NCBI RefSeq assembly: GCF_910592395.1
Contig: NC_088314.1
Location: forward strand, 19,116,070 to 19,180,069
DNA: 64,000 nt
From: Lineus longissimus
Taxonomy: Eukaryota > Nemertea > Pilidiophora > Heteronemertea > Lineidae
Reading direction: 5' to 3'
The translations under genes and the position numbers were made by a program. The notes under the pieces are model-generated. The model was not told the origin of the DNA. It saw nothing but the letters and a program-made list of their open reading frames with translations, and ran no database searches. Each line of letters opens with the position of its first letter. The first letter of the stretch is position 1. Below, piece by piece: positions 31,101 through 43,120 of this stretch.

Positions 31101-34100
31101 CCAAGTTTCACTTGAAGCTTTACACTCTTTAGGATCGGCAGGAAATGGTGAGGAAGATGTCACTCGTTGATCACTCTCAAAATCAAATCTAAAACCGAAT
31201 AAAAGTTTTGTTAGATCTTGCATTCTTTGCCACAAAATGTCTATGCAAGGGTAAGCTGAAGAACCCACCTGAGTGGACAGTATCTTGCAATGATTGGGAC
31301 ATCTTTTGACTGATAATACTGACTCCAGTTGAAGTTTTAAGGGCAAGGTGACTAGGCTACCGACCGCTTGCTGATAATGCCCTCAGTATTTTGTTAGACC
31401 ATTCATTTTGAACTTATGGAATGAGAGATTTCTAGCTGGCCAAACTTACTTCATATCGTCGTAATATGGGGATCCAGGGGGAGTTTCAAACCCATCATCA
31501 TAGTCCGACTCGTCGGAGGATACACTTTCATGTTTAGGTGTAGTGGCAGTGGAAGTTTTGACAGGTGAGGCAAGAGAGTATGGTGTGGATTCAGTTTCTG
31601 CATTCTCGGGAGCTCTGCAATATAAAACATGATTGGTGAGTAGTGAATTTATTTTGTTACACTTTGTTATACATCGCCTTGGACACACCAATGTGCAATC
31701 TTACATAGTGCACAGTCAGAGTTGACAAGCTGCTAGAATGAAAACCCAGGGCTGGATTGTTCAAAACGTTAGCTTAAACAAGAGGGTATAAAGACAGGGA
31801 GATTTGACATCTCTACCACATCATAACACTCGGGATCTAACTCACAATCAGTAGTGACCAGAGAAGTAGTTGATTTTGAACATTGGGTTTTACTATGCTG
31901 CTCTTACACTCGGGCGGACCTCAGATTTTACAACGCTATGGGTCCACTGACCACATGTGGACAATATCGTAATCGTACCACAACAAACTAGAATGAGCAG
32001 TGAGAATATTGATAACGTTGTTATTTTTACCTGAGTTCCTCTGGTCTCAGCCTGGTTGGTGGTGGTGTTCTCCTGATGAGCGGACTCTGCGGTCCCGTGG
32101 CAATGATGGCAAGTTCAGTCAGTCGATTCAACCCCGCGTCCCTGTTGGCAAAGGGTGAGACAGGCTCTGTATCGCTGGTGTAAAAAATTGGATCGAATTA
32201 CTTCCCAAAACAATCAGATAACTGATCGAGTTCAGGTGCCAAGGCCAATAACATGAAATAATTTTAGTTTTTTTTAGTAAATGCAACTTTTCTGCCATGA
32301 CTCTTATGGTTTTTTGCATTAAAAGTGAAGTCTCATTCAACTTTGATGATTACCTACCTGTTCTGACTATTCTGTACACAGCTATACCTATAGTGCTGTG
32401 ATTGAGTATCTGGACTACTGAGCGTCGACGAACACTGATCGGTTCGGCTGCCTGTGTTGAGATCGCTCGGCCCTCGGTCGCCCGATGAACTAAGGATGTT
32501 GTGAATGGAATGACTTAAAAACGGCTTTCTGTACTCGTAGGAAGAGCTGACTGGTGGAGGGGCAGAACCATGCTGCCTCAGAGGTACGGCCATATTGTCT
32601 TCATCATCTGCAAAGGAAAATTATGACAATTCTAACATCGGAAGGTCACCTGGGGACGAGATTTGGGGGCCATTCGTCGTTGGCATATTGAATATCAGTC
32701 AGTGTTCCCACCACAGGACAAGTGTAATGAGGTCACACAGGTGTCAGCTCTTGTATGAAGCTCACCGTCTGTGCCTCTAGATGTGTAGTCAAAATCGTCC
32801 TGTCTTTCCAGAAATTCAAGAAACTAATGTGTGTTTTAGTAATTAGACAGCAAAATCCAAGATATTCCAGTAATTCAAGGGAGTGTATGGACCCTGTGTT
32901 GAGACCGATCCTAATTGACCAGCCACAGTAGACCAATGTCAAGTACCTCAAAGTGTAATCAATCACCGGGCTGACCTACATGTAAAAAGGCCTATAAAGC
33001 CACTTGTATGCTATGAATAGATGTCATGCTCTGGTAGTATTTAACAAGAGTAGTAACACATCAGGGAAGGAAATGTGGCACATCAATGCTCCGGGACTGA
33101 ATACAAATGTAAGCTTGAACGTCTTCAAAGACTCATTGAAAATCTGATCTAAACATGCCTAGACTCCTGCGCAGTTCAAGAAATAGATTTATGGATGATG
33201 TTGTTCTGTGACTGCCTGCCAATACAGGCTGCCATTTGTACCAGATACCAGAATCACAGATCAATCAGCGCCCCACCCAATTGCAGACCCCACCAACCCT
33301 TGTACACGTAATAACACAGTTCACTCTTCAACCCAAGGTTTTGGTAGGTTTCATTGGGCCTGATCAATCACAGATTGATGAGTTGAGTTTGATATCATCA
33401 CGCGCCTGTGACAACACAACGAAATGGAAATCTGTGTTGGCAGAGAGAATAAGAATAACCTTAGACATGCTTGGAGAATGGTTAAACTAAGACAAGAATA
33501 CCTGGAAGAACAGCTGGAACCTCCCAGCTCCATTATTGACACCCCGCAACAGTGGAACCCTGAGAACACATTTCTCATTGGACAACATACCTGATGGAAA
33601 ACTTTCAGCACCTTCGAAACATTCCAACGTCGGTGTCAGGCAGCGTCTAGCACCCATTGGGCCCCCTCCTCCCTGAGCGATGATTCTCTGTCGCAACTGG
33701 CTGACGGATGTTGGCAAAGACGAACGATACTTCAAATACATTGTTGTACTTGTCGGACTCTTCTGAGGACTCCCGTGTAAATTTTGAGATTTATTCAGCG
33801 GAATGACTTTGATGAAACCTTTAGAGGTGTTCGTCCCGGAGAATACTGAGGCTGCTGGGTTATGGGAGGTGGGTTGGACGTGGATCTGGTTTCGCTGGGG
33901 ACTGGACGTGCTGCTGTCAGGGTAAGATCGGACTGGACTGCCGAAGGACGACCCGTCACATTTTGTCTTCTCTAAGTGGTACTTGAGGCCATTTGCACTG
34001 AAAAGAAAATTTTATTCCTATAAAGACTGCAGGTAACACAGGATTCCCAAGATTTTTATTCACAATTGAGAAATTCAGCTCAAGTCCTGCACTTTATAAT

Positions 34101-36066
34101 CAATCAGTCCTTTTTCCCCCAGGTTCTTACCTCTTGAATGTCTTGTGGCATTTATGACACGAGTAAGGCCTGTCTTGATAATGTGACTTGAGGTGATAGC
34201 GTAGACCGGGGGAGCTGGTCAGCACCTTGTTGCATCCTTCCTCTGGACATTTCAATAGTCGGACCGGGCTGCCATTCTCTGCTTGAGTTTTGAGGAATTC
34301 TTGCATTCGTTCCGTCTTCACATGAGGCCGTTTTTGGGGTTGATCCTTTGAAAGAAGAATCAGCCAAATCATAAAACTGGTGTCAGAAATATATTTGGTT
34401 GAAAAATAAATGTTTGCACGTATATCCTGACACCTAAAAGAACACCAATTTGTCTTCACGTTGAAAAGATAAACCGACATATCTTTTAACCATTGCGTAT
34501 CGACGTCTAAGAAGTGGCATAGACATTTTTGACCAAGTTTGTTTGGGCGCTGACATATATATTCTAAGAATTTGGAACTTCAGATTAAAATAGGCCCATG
34601 CCCGGGGGTGATAATGAGAAATCATCTGACAACAACAGTCTCAGGCATGACTCGAAGGCCAAGGCCTACATGTAATTATATGTAGGCCTGGAGCTGTTTT
34701 CCAGACACAATTTGAATTTCCAGCAACAAACATTACGATGGGCTGATCACCTCGGTTCAAGGTCTAGATAAATGCATGACCTAATAACAACTGAAAAACA
34801 ATTAAGACAATGGGAGATTTATTGTTGGGAGGTACATGGATACTAGAATAGAGGCCCAGAGCAGGGATTCTCACTTCAAAGAGACTTGTCCAGTCCCTCG
34901 GACTCTCAGAGCCAAATTTCTCCTCATTTCTGAATGTCAATTCCGAAGATATTATTGATGATGTCACAGACTGATGTTGGCACCTATACGACACTTACAG
35001 AGTTGGCCGATAAGTGGCGACGGTACGCTTTAGACAATGGGAGACTGCTAAATTGTGGAATCTGCCAACTGGCAAAGTGAGGTTGCAATCATTCCCGATT
35101 CCACATTTTAGCAGTCTCCCATTGTCTAAAGCGTTCCGTCACCCTTTCCGGGCCAAGTCTTTAAGTGTCGTAGTTTTATGATGTCACTTACGCTCGAACA
35201 AAAATTGGTCCTCCCGAAGTGAAATACAGAGGGTATCGCCATTCATCATGATTTAGGTTGTGAAGTTATTTCCAAGGAGAAGTCAATGATTATGGGATGA
35301 AGTGGCAATACATCATACATGACTGTCTCTGACATTATCGAATGGCATCATTAACAAAATATATGCACACAACTGCTCCGTTGCTCCCTCAATTAAAATT
35401 GGGGATTTTATCGGTATCCCACACCCACACCTGCTAAAGCTCTGCAACAAACCTTTGATTTTGAATAATAATCCTTTTCCAACATGCCTATGGCTTCTTC
35501 AGCGGCTCTCGACAACACGTTCATCACCAGTCAATTCGAGAAAATGACCAGAATTTTACTACTGTGTGATTTGACTGATTGTAACAAATAATCACTTTCC
35601 CCACTGAGACTGATGCACTGCACTCAGCACTGGCTTCATTCATCAGCTCAACTGAACTGAACTTGTGGAGACTTCAACCAGCTAATGCTTCAATGAAAAT
35701 GCGATCGAAGCTAACAGTACAATACTTATGCCCACGAAAAGGTCAAAGGCCTATTCAATAAGCATTCCTAAACCACGTAGGGTTATTGATCAGATCACAA
35801 ACATGACCCAGCTTGCAGAACTTGAATGAGTGGCCGCCATCAAAACAAATCGTAGTGGATCTCGTAGCAATAGTAAACCATTTTTTCTTGAATGAAAACT
35901 TCAAAATCGTGCTTGCATACATGAATCAGATACTACCTTCTGGTGCACAAGAACATTTTCCATAACTGTGCTTAATTTGGAAGATTTTTCAAATTCGGAA
36001 CTTGGAAAACTTGGGTGTTTTTCGAAAATTTTTGACTTGTAAACAACTTACCACAACCGACGCCAT
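28117..36066 (-). CDS. HBP1: HBP1: AXH + HMG-box transcription factor with N-terminal zinc fingers
   Basis: Fourteen coding exons, phases agreeing throughout (transcription order): 36066-36052, 34345-34131, 33997-33591, 32607-32358, 32174-32031, 31614-31450, 31188-31058, 30791-30671, 30326-30166, 29786-29648, 29443-29386, 29215-29052, 28541-28397, 28128-28117; 708 residues. The AXH domain (about 428-595) has SWPTAVWQCF, DHPFFVKDKGWSSFHPSL, YGIPCCE, DVCLPP and FDFTPMDSSAV. The HMG box (about 630-698) has KRPMNAFMLFAKKF, GKDNRAISVLLGDKWKKM and LNPDCWKRKR. LTELA-IATGPQSPL matches the human N-terminal region. HBP1 is a nuclear repressor/activator of cell-cycle and Wnt targets. Residues 38-60 (C-x4-C-x12-H-x3-H) and 68-90 (C-x2-C-x12-H-x5-C) form two zinc fingers absent from human HBP1. 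The 5-codon first exon and 4-codon last exon are the least certain. Confidence 0.9.
28602..28965 (-). repeat. SINE-like dispersed repeat, inverted copy
   Basis: Intron between the HBP1 exons 29215-29052 and 28541-28397. It contains, reversed, the TTGCCCTGGCA and TTTCACGTCTCATTTGAAGG modules. The segment 28602-28676 has GTGGGTTTGATTTCC, resembling a pol III B box in a tRNA-derived head. The 5' module (AACTCCTCCAAG, CCAATAGGCC reversed) is also present. Confidence 0.6.
30470..30605 (+). repeat. SINE-like dispersed repeat fragment in HBP1 intron
   Basis: It has CAAGCTACTTGTTTCTCACT, TTGGTGTGGTCTTTTGCTTG and TTGGTTTTACGTCTCATTCC in the same order as the copy at 59320-59410. Confidence 0.65.
34989..35170. 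mobile_element. Palindromic foldback MITE in HBP1 intron 1
   Basis: Almost the whole 182 bp folds back. Outer arms are CGACACTTACAGAGTTGGCC against GGGCCAAGTCTTTAAGTGTCG. Inner arms are ACGCTTTAGACAATGGGAGA continuing through CTGCTAAA..GTGGAATC (35025-35062) against its complement at 35098-35135. The central loop is about 35 bp. TA flanks both ends (34987-34988 and 35171-35172). Non-coding. Confidence 0.85.
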
Positions 36067-36878
36067 TTTTCGCAAGAAATGGGTCAAAGGTAGCGATGAC
36101 TGATTGGTCGAAATTGTAATTGCTTTCTTCCTATTGGCTGTAAATTTAAAGGCCTAATTGGTTTTGGCTGTTGAATTTGTAGGTTGTTACCCCTTGTAGA
36201 TTGGGGTTGAAGTTACTGAAACTAATTGTAAAAACATTTCTGTTCATTTTAACGTACTTTTTTATTCAATAATAGGTGTTAGACAATAAAGTAACTCTCT
36301 AGTTTTGTTATGTGTAATGGCAAAGCAAAACTATAAGTTTTTGTTTCGTACATAAGTGGGGGGAGGGGAGCAAATCCAATCACCACGCCCATTTCGAACC
36401 GTGGCGCTTACTTTGCATATGGCGCTGATTGCGAAAATGTGAAAGTGTCAATCTTTACTTATCTGTTGATTTTTACTCAGAATTTTTGTTGAATAACGTG
36501 CTAAAAATGTATGCAACAAGTTTATGAATAAACAGTATTACATTCCAGTGCATCTTATTGTAAGTTTGATGCCCAGATAACCGCAAAATATGACCTTAAG
36601 TGTTGTAAAAAAACCAACACAAGCACAGTGAATGTGTGATGCACTGACACGGTACAGGCTGTGTTGCAGTCAATACAGAGGGTAGTATACACAGCAGCAC
36701 TAACTTACACAAGGTCACAATGGGACTTCTGGTTCTGCGACGATTCAACAACAGTTAGATGACGTCATGACGTGAACTGAAAGACGCCACCAAAATGGCA
36801 ATGCGCTCGCTTCCCTCTCCAAATACTTTTCCATTCTGACTCTGTCTTTCAGTTTTGTGAATAGAGTTGAAAAAGAAG
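36067..36878. promoter_or_regulatory. Divergent intergenic region between HBP1 and CENPK
   Basis: The two start codons are 812 bp apart on opposite strands, so this region must hold both promoters. Inverted CCAAT boxes are visible (GATTGGTC near 36100, ATTGGCTG near 36133), with an octamer-like CTTTGCATATGG and two GGCGC cores near 36400-36440. No TATA box is clear. No coding sequence is seen. Confidence 0.55.
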
Positions 36879-39650
36879 ATGTCTTCCGAGCCTGGAGCCC
36901 AGGTAAGGCAGGTTGCCATTGACCAGCTGAAGCAGGAGGGGAGTCAACTCTGGAGCGAGCTAAAACAGGTAAAACCTTAAATAACACTTCACATTAAATA
37001 TCGTTTGAAAGTATGTCTGATCATTTGGACAGACTATATTGTTTACCTTGAATCGATGTGGCTCCACTTTAACACAAAACATGTCTTCAGGGCTATCATT
37101 ATGTCTGACTCCCTATGCAATTTTGTATTCCGTCCAACCCAGCTTCACCTCTCTGTAAACAATGAGAGACAACCTGTTCCACTTGATGCTGCGAATCCAG
37201 AGCAGACTATCGATGCTGTGAGAGAGAAGCGGCTACAAGCAGAGATAGATGCTGTGGCCAATGAAGAAGTACAAGGTAGGTAAAAAAATGCTCTGATGGA
37301 GAGTTGGGGCCGATATAGCACTGTATCACTGCCTTTGTTGCATATATAGCACTGTATCACTGCCTTTGTTGCATATATAGCACTGTATGCCTTTGTTGCT
37401 CTTCTATTGAGTGTTCAATGTTCTTTTGTGGCTATATTACAGAAAAACCAGTCCGTCATCTCTTGTTTCTCCTAAGAACTTGGTCTCCTTTGATGCACCA
37501 TTCGGCCATGTGGCTAGTCTCTTGGTTTCCAAGAGTGAGCATTTCTTGAGCACATGCTCTAGTGTTTGATCTGGTCACACTAGCAACTATGGGTCCTGGC
37601 CATGATAAACCTCTTGGGGGTGGGTGTTGAGTCTTCAGTGGCCTGTCCTGACCTGAGACAAAAGACAGTGGTTGCCACTTCTCGCAATGTCAAGAAGTTT
37701 TCTTTCTTTTTTAGAATTGAGTACAAATCCTGAAGTACTGTATGAACTGTTGAACGATGATTTGAGCAAGTCAGTGCACCAGCTTAAAGAGACCTTGATC
37801 TATGCCAACACTGAGATTGAGATGGTTGATCAGTCTATTGCAAGGTTGGTAGAAACCATGTTTTTTCGACTTCTGTGGTGAAATTGATTTCAGATCAACT
37901 CCGTGTTGACCCAAGTTTTCTCCTTACGTCTTTCACATACAATCATGATTAATATAAAGTGTTTCTTATGCTATTTCAGCGAAGAGGAGTACTTGAATCG
38001 CCATGAGATGCTTGGGAAGGCTCTCGATAAAAAGCTGGAAGATTTAAATGGTGTAAAAGAACAGTCGCAAGCAAGGTAATGAAAGTAGAGTGATGTGTAT
38101 GCATAGATGCATAGATGCATAGTTTATGGGCTTTCTAATGGCCCTCTGCCTGCTTTTTGCCTGTTTCGATTTCTTTCAACTGTATGCCATCAGTCTCACT
38201 CTCACATCTGCTGTGTAGTATGGCTGCCAGGCATTCTTCTGCCTTCCTCTGTTCCTTTCCTAGTGGATTGAAAGTCCAGGCTTGTCTGGTAATACTTGAG
38301 ATGGGCTTCCTCAGATTGGGACCTATCCACCTCCATATCAGTTCGAGGGACTCCACCTCGATTGGGGCTTGCTGAGGTCTCTTCCACAGTTTCTAAATCC
38401 TAGTCATGTCTAACGAATGTATCATTTTTTTCAGTATTCTTAAAAAGTATGGAGAACGGCAACAGAAAATGACAACCTATTTGCGCCAGATTACCAAGAA
38501 AATGGTGAGTGGAGGATTGGGCTATCTTTGCTCTGAATGATTGTGTACCGACGTCCATGATGATGGAATCTTTCCACCTTGTTTCTCTGTGACTAGATGG
38601 GCTCAACTGATGGGAGTTGGACGGTTGAACTCCTGGCAAGGTTAACTTTAAAGGCAGGCTAAATTGTGGTGATCGGACTCAAGCTGGACTGGTCCTCCAG
38701 GCTCGGGGTTGTCCCAAATTTCTGTGGTATCCAGTAGCCACAACTTTTCCCCCCACTTTTCATGGTTGAAAAATGTCTTCTCTTGTGTTATTGAAGGTAG
38801 TGATAGGGTATATGTGGAGATATTGCAGAAATTAAAACATTTTCTGTAAGGTGTATTTGTGTCTTGCAGGCTTTGTTCGTGAATGAAAATTACCCAGTGC
38901 CAGATGAGGTGACGACAGCAGCTTCTAGAAAGGTGAGACATGGCCAACTGAACAATAACAAAGAGGAAGGCTACTTTGAATTTGAGACAATGTTCGAATT
39001 AGGGGAGAGGGAGTTGTCTGTACAGGGTTATGTGTGCTGTGACATAAATAGTACTGAAAATCTTCTGACTAAATTCTTCAATTGGAGTGCTGACATTTTT
39101 AAAGGAACCGTACTCTTATATCCTGTTGCCGAGTATGACAGTTATTAGCCATCCTCTTACTAAGTCGTGTGAATCATACTTGTTTTGAGTGCATGATATT
39201 CTGCATCAGGCCTCTGATCAAACTTTTGTACAGGACCCACTTCAGAGTTATTTTGTCCTTGGAAAATGTGAACAAATACATCATTCTTCTATTGCCAGCG
39301 TCATTCATCTGGACCATCTGCCAGGGATGCTGCACGAAAAGAGCCATACATCCCAATGCTAAAACTGATAGAGGTGAGGAAATTTATCATAATCTGGATA
39401 GGTTAATGAAATATATTATGCCCTTTTGCTTATCCCGATGAAAATGTTATGCATCTCTCATTCAGCTAAAACCAGTTGACCTCTTTTTCAGATGCTACTC
39501 AACCTGTGTATAGACAGTCCATTCGACCCGTACGTAGATATCACCGACAACCTATGGCCGCCACATATAGAACTTTTACTGCGTTATCAGCTTGTCACAC
39601 GACATCCAGAAATCGAATCGAAAATCAAACTGACACCTTTTCATTTATGA
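36879..39650 (+). CDS. CENPK: Centromere protein K (CENP-K)
   Basis: Eight exons in agreeing phase: 36879-36968, 37143-37275, 37715-37844, 37980-38075, 38435-38504, 38870-38932, 39299-39373, 39492-39650 (stop TGA); 271 residues against about 269 in human. The N-terminal two thirds is charged and helical, consistent with the CENP-H/K coiled coil. Diagnostic C-terminal signatures are NENYPVPD (human DHFPLPD) and MLLNLCIDSPFDPYVDITDN, then LWPPHIELLLR, HPE and PFHL at the very end. CENP-K belongs to the constitutive centromere-associated network (CENP-H/I/K/M), which links CENP-A chromatin to the outer kinetochore. For the seventh exon the acceptor ending at 39298 is the one that keeps frame; a nearer AG at 39323-39324 does not. 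Start chosen as the first ATG, giving a clean 30-codon exon. Confidence 0.9.
37311..37399. repeat. Tandem repeat, three ~31-bp units, CENPK intron 2
   Basis: TATAGCACTGTATCACTGCC followed by TTTGTTGCATA appears twice in full and a third time with an internal TCAC deletion. A GCATAGAT microsatellite lies separately at about 38099-38120. Confidence 0.85.
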
Positions 39651-41085
39651 GAAGGAAGGTACCGCAGTTCTGCGCGGTAGTATTTCGATGTTTCCAATTG
39701 GATTATGGATACAGTGTTGGGGATGGAGACTTCAGATTGTGTTTTGTAGAAATACTGCTGCTGGTTCTATGAACATTGGACCCTGCAGGCCTCTCAATTA
39801 CATGATTCCTACACCGTATAACAGTGTAGGCCGTACAGGATGTCCCCAAATTAGGTCTTCTTTTTTTTTTTTTTTTTTTTAAATAATATGACCCCCTGAA
39901 GCGTTTTTTGACCCCTTACATAACCAAATCTCATCCAAATGGCCTAATTTTATAGTTTTACCCTAAAAATTATGATTTTTCAGGTGTATGTGGTGATATC
40001 AGTCACTAACTTTGATTTATGACGTCGCTGTTCAGGCAAATTGGCGCGATGAAATGTCCCCAAATTAAGCTAAAAAGCAAAAAAACATGTCCCCAAAATA
40101 GGCAAAAAAAATACAGGGTGTAGAGGTCTCCACGTAATTGAAAGGCCTGCCCTGCCCTGTTAGTTTATCCATGCTGTGCTCTTATCTCTTTTGTATATTT
40201 GTACTCTTCATCACTTATGTTTTTTGTATATAGAGTTTTTACTGAAATTGTGTACTTGCTGCAAATAAATATTTACATGTATCAACAAATTTGTGTTTTT
40301 GATGATTGGGACCAACATGGTGTCTTGTGTGGTGAGAAATGTCGCACCTTCGAATGGATAGGGCAAAGATTTGGATTTAAGACTGGTCTAAACAAATGTA
40401 TTGGGACTCATTTCATAACACAACAAGGACAGAACCAAGAAAGTTGACAGGAGTGATATTTTGAGCAAATGGCAATCTCCGGGATCTCATATGTGATGCC
40501 CTGGCCAAGTTCCATCACCTGACATTGTCGCCCCTGATCCCTCTGTCCTGGGACTGCCCCCTGGGACAGGGTCACCGATGTTTAACACCATCCATCTGCC
40601 TCTCCATTATCTGCAGAGCAATCTGACTGCACTTCTGAGAAAGTTGCACCTCCTGGCCTAGTTGGAGGACTGTCACTGGTATTATTTGCCAAGAGAAAGG
40701 CTCGCTTGAGATGAGTAGAAGGAGGAGAGGCTATGCGCCTGGTAGTGAAAGAAATGAGACATGTTTTCTTGTATTTCAAGCGAGCTGCCATAGAGCGTGC
40801 ATTTGGCCTAAATTCACAATGAAGACATTGTCACAATCGGCCCCCAAAGACACGGATTTGGATTTGGGTGTGTTTGGAAGGAGGAGAGACTATGTGCCCG
40901 GCAGTGAAAGAAATGAAACATGTTTTCTTGTATTTCAAGCGAGCTGCTATAGAGCGTGCATTCGGCCTAAATTCACAATAAAGACATTGTCACAATCGGC
41001 CCCCAAAGACAATCCCCCCGCTGTGCCTCCTACCGGTTCAAGACTGAATTCCAGTTTTTAGAATGAACCACCGCCAAGATTCAAG
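39651..41085. other. CENPK-LSM3 spacer
   Basis: Presumed CENPK 3' UTR with a possible AATAAA at 40264-40269. It contains a poly-T run at about 39861-39880 and three copies of TGTCCCCAAA(T/A)TAG-like sequence (39840-40110). A tandem duplication follows (next entry), then the LSM3 promoter. No supported exon. Confidence 0.5.
40719..41013 (+). repeat. Tandem duplication, two 160-bp units
   Basis: The unit starts AAGGAGGAGAG(G/A)CTATG and contains GACATGTTTTCTTGTATTTC / AACATGTTTTCTTGTATTTC and CACAATCGGCCCCCAAAGAC. The second copy begins at 40879 and is cut short at about 41013. Within each unit a frame reads VKEM(R/K)HVFLYFKRAAIERAF then stops. I do not recognise this peptide, and no splice context supports it as coding. 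Confidence 0.8.
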
Positions 41086-42077
41086 ATGGAGGAATCGGAA
41101 CAGGTGCTCGATTTTTTCGTCACAAACATCGCGTTTACTCGCCTTCGGTTGAATTATGATTTAAAACAATATATCCAGTAGTTAGAACAAATAATAAAGA
41201 ATATATTGTGGTCGTGTATATAGCATTTGATTGTGCGTATTGCCTAAATTTCCCGTCCAAATGTGTGTAAATCATACGTACTTTTTACTGTTGTTGTCGT
41301 CGTTGTTGATTTTCACGATGTGAGCTGAGGTAGCCGACATGAAAACGGTTGTAGACTTACTTCCCATTGTTTATTTCAGACCGCACAAGCTAACACTGTA
41401 GAGGAGCCACTAGATCTGGTGCGGCTGAGTCTCGACGAAAGAATATACGTCAAGATGAGGAATGATCGGGAGCTGCTGGGGAGACTTCATGTTAGTAGCC
41501 ATTCATTCTCCTTGCACTGGACCGGAACCATTCATTGATGACAGGTGTTATATCAGTCTTGTTATTTTTAGGCATATGATCAACATTTGAACATGATTCT
41601 CGGTGAAGTTGAAGAGACCGTCACAACACTCGAAATCGATGAAGAAACATTTGAAGAAATTTATAAGGTGAGAGAAGATTTCTGGAAAGAATTGTGTGGT
41701 ATTGTCTGTCTATTGGTGTTGAGACTACAACAGGCTGAATCTTCAATTGATTGAGTTCAATCATCTGTGAGGGGAATGGACATTTTGGAAGAGGCAAATG
41801 AGACATCTAGACATGTATCCACTTTGGCCCCTCGCCTGTGCCTGTTTCAGGCTAAACGTTTGTATAATTTCACTAATCTTACAAAATAGCATGAATGAAG
41901 TAACAAATTGACTATATAACAGGATTTAGCAAAGCCAATTTCACAGTAAATGCATCTGTATTCAGAAATTCTAATATTGCATTTTGTTTTTTTCAGTCGA
42001 CAAAGCGGAATATTCCGATGCTGTTCGTCCGGGGAGATGGTGTTATTTTGGTCTCTCCGCCAAAGAGGAACGTATGA
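41086..42077 (+). CDS. LSM3: U6 snRNA-associated Sm-like protein LSm3
   Basis: Four exons: 41086-41103, 41380-41490, 41572-41667, 41997-42077, all phase 0; 101 residues (human 102). The protein is almost identical to human from NTVEEPLDL onward: [20 protein letters not shown] and [17 protein letters not shown], then the Sm2 motif [19 protein letters not shown]. LSm3 is a ring subunit of both the nuclear LSm2-8 complex (binds the U6 snRNA 3' end, splicing) and the cytoplasmic LSm1-7 complex (mRNA decapping). The first exon encodes only MEESEQ. A GTTAGT donor follows exon 2. It lies 1.4 kb downstream of CENPK on the same strand. Confidence 0.97.
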
Positions 42078-42900
42078 ACACTCTCTCGTCTTCTTCTTAA
42101 GGACCTTTGTTTGTGAGTCGTCGGATATCAACAGGGAAAAGACAGAGAACTAATGACAGAATGTGCTACTTCATGTACTATTACGATGCAGCTCCCAATT
42201 TAAAGACTTCATTATGAATACTTGATAGTGTTAGTGAGAAAGGAATTTGAACTGGGCAAGTGTCTGAGAATGGGTTACGTTTTTCTATAGATCAAGCGAT
42301 CTAGAGAAAAAAATTTTTATGATGTCACGTGCTGTGACGTTTCTTATCAATATGGGGAAAAATAGAGTCTAATGGAAATTGTATTGGAGGATCAATTAGG
42401 TTACTCACTTTGTCTGCATGGCAGGTGTCTTCTGAGTGGGCTACAGGGGCATTCATGTCACTTTTTCTTCTTACCCTGGTGTCATGTCTTTAAGTCTGAG
42501 TTGATGAAATAGCTTGTGACGTGAAACAAGGAATGTGACGTCGTAAATCTTATGTAAACTTTGCCTTATGGATGAATATTGACAGTTATCATATCAGGTT
42601 GCTGCTAGAGCTTTGGACAGTAACAGTCATGTGTTCATTGTTGAGGGTTTTGTATGTTTTGTACACAGATGAAATAAACCATAAAAGTAACTACGGTAAC
42701 AGATATGAGGTGTTAGCATGCGTTATTAATGTCACCTCCTGGAAATCCTGAATGCCCCAGAAGAGGAATGATGCCTTTTCAGTTGATTCTGACAATGTTG
42801 TAACATTTTCCCTCGCATCCCTTAAAAGGATAAATCGATATTGGGTTAGGTGTCTTACTCAAGAAAACAGAGACAAGAAAGACAAATGTTGGGTCAGTGT
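42078..42900 (+). other. LSM3 3' UTR and flank
   Basis: Downstream of the LSM3 stop, with a consensus AATAAA at 42673-42678, implying a ~620-bp 3' UTR. No other exon. Confidence 0.55.
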
Positions 42901-43120
42901 CTTGCTCCAGACTGCTGGAGACTAGAAAAAGAATGGGATTTATCTGAGACTCAAACTAACGAACTCCATTTTACATCTGATTCGAAGGATGAACGTATGT
43001 GTGGTTAGGTGTCTTGCTCCAGAAAATTGTGACAAAACAATGGTAATGCTTCCGAGAGTCAGATCCACAACCTCTGTCACACTGGCACTCTAACCACTGG
43101 GTCGCTGATGTGAGAGTCAT
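42840..43120 (-). repeat. tRNA-derived SINE-like element
   Basis: Read on the minus strand from 43115, CGACCCAGTGGTTAGAGTGC resembles a pol III A box region and GGATCTGACTCTC a B box. Further in, CATACGTTCATCCTTCGAAT corresponds to the ACGTCTCATTCGAAGGA module of the dispersed family, and GAGCAAGACACCTAACC occurs twice (near 42850-42860 and 43005-43020). Confidence 0.55.
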
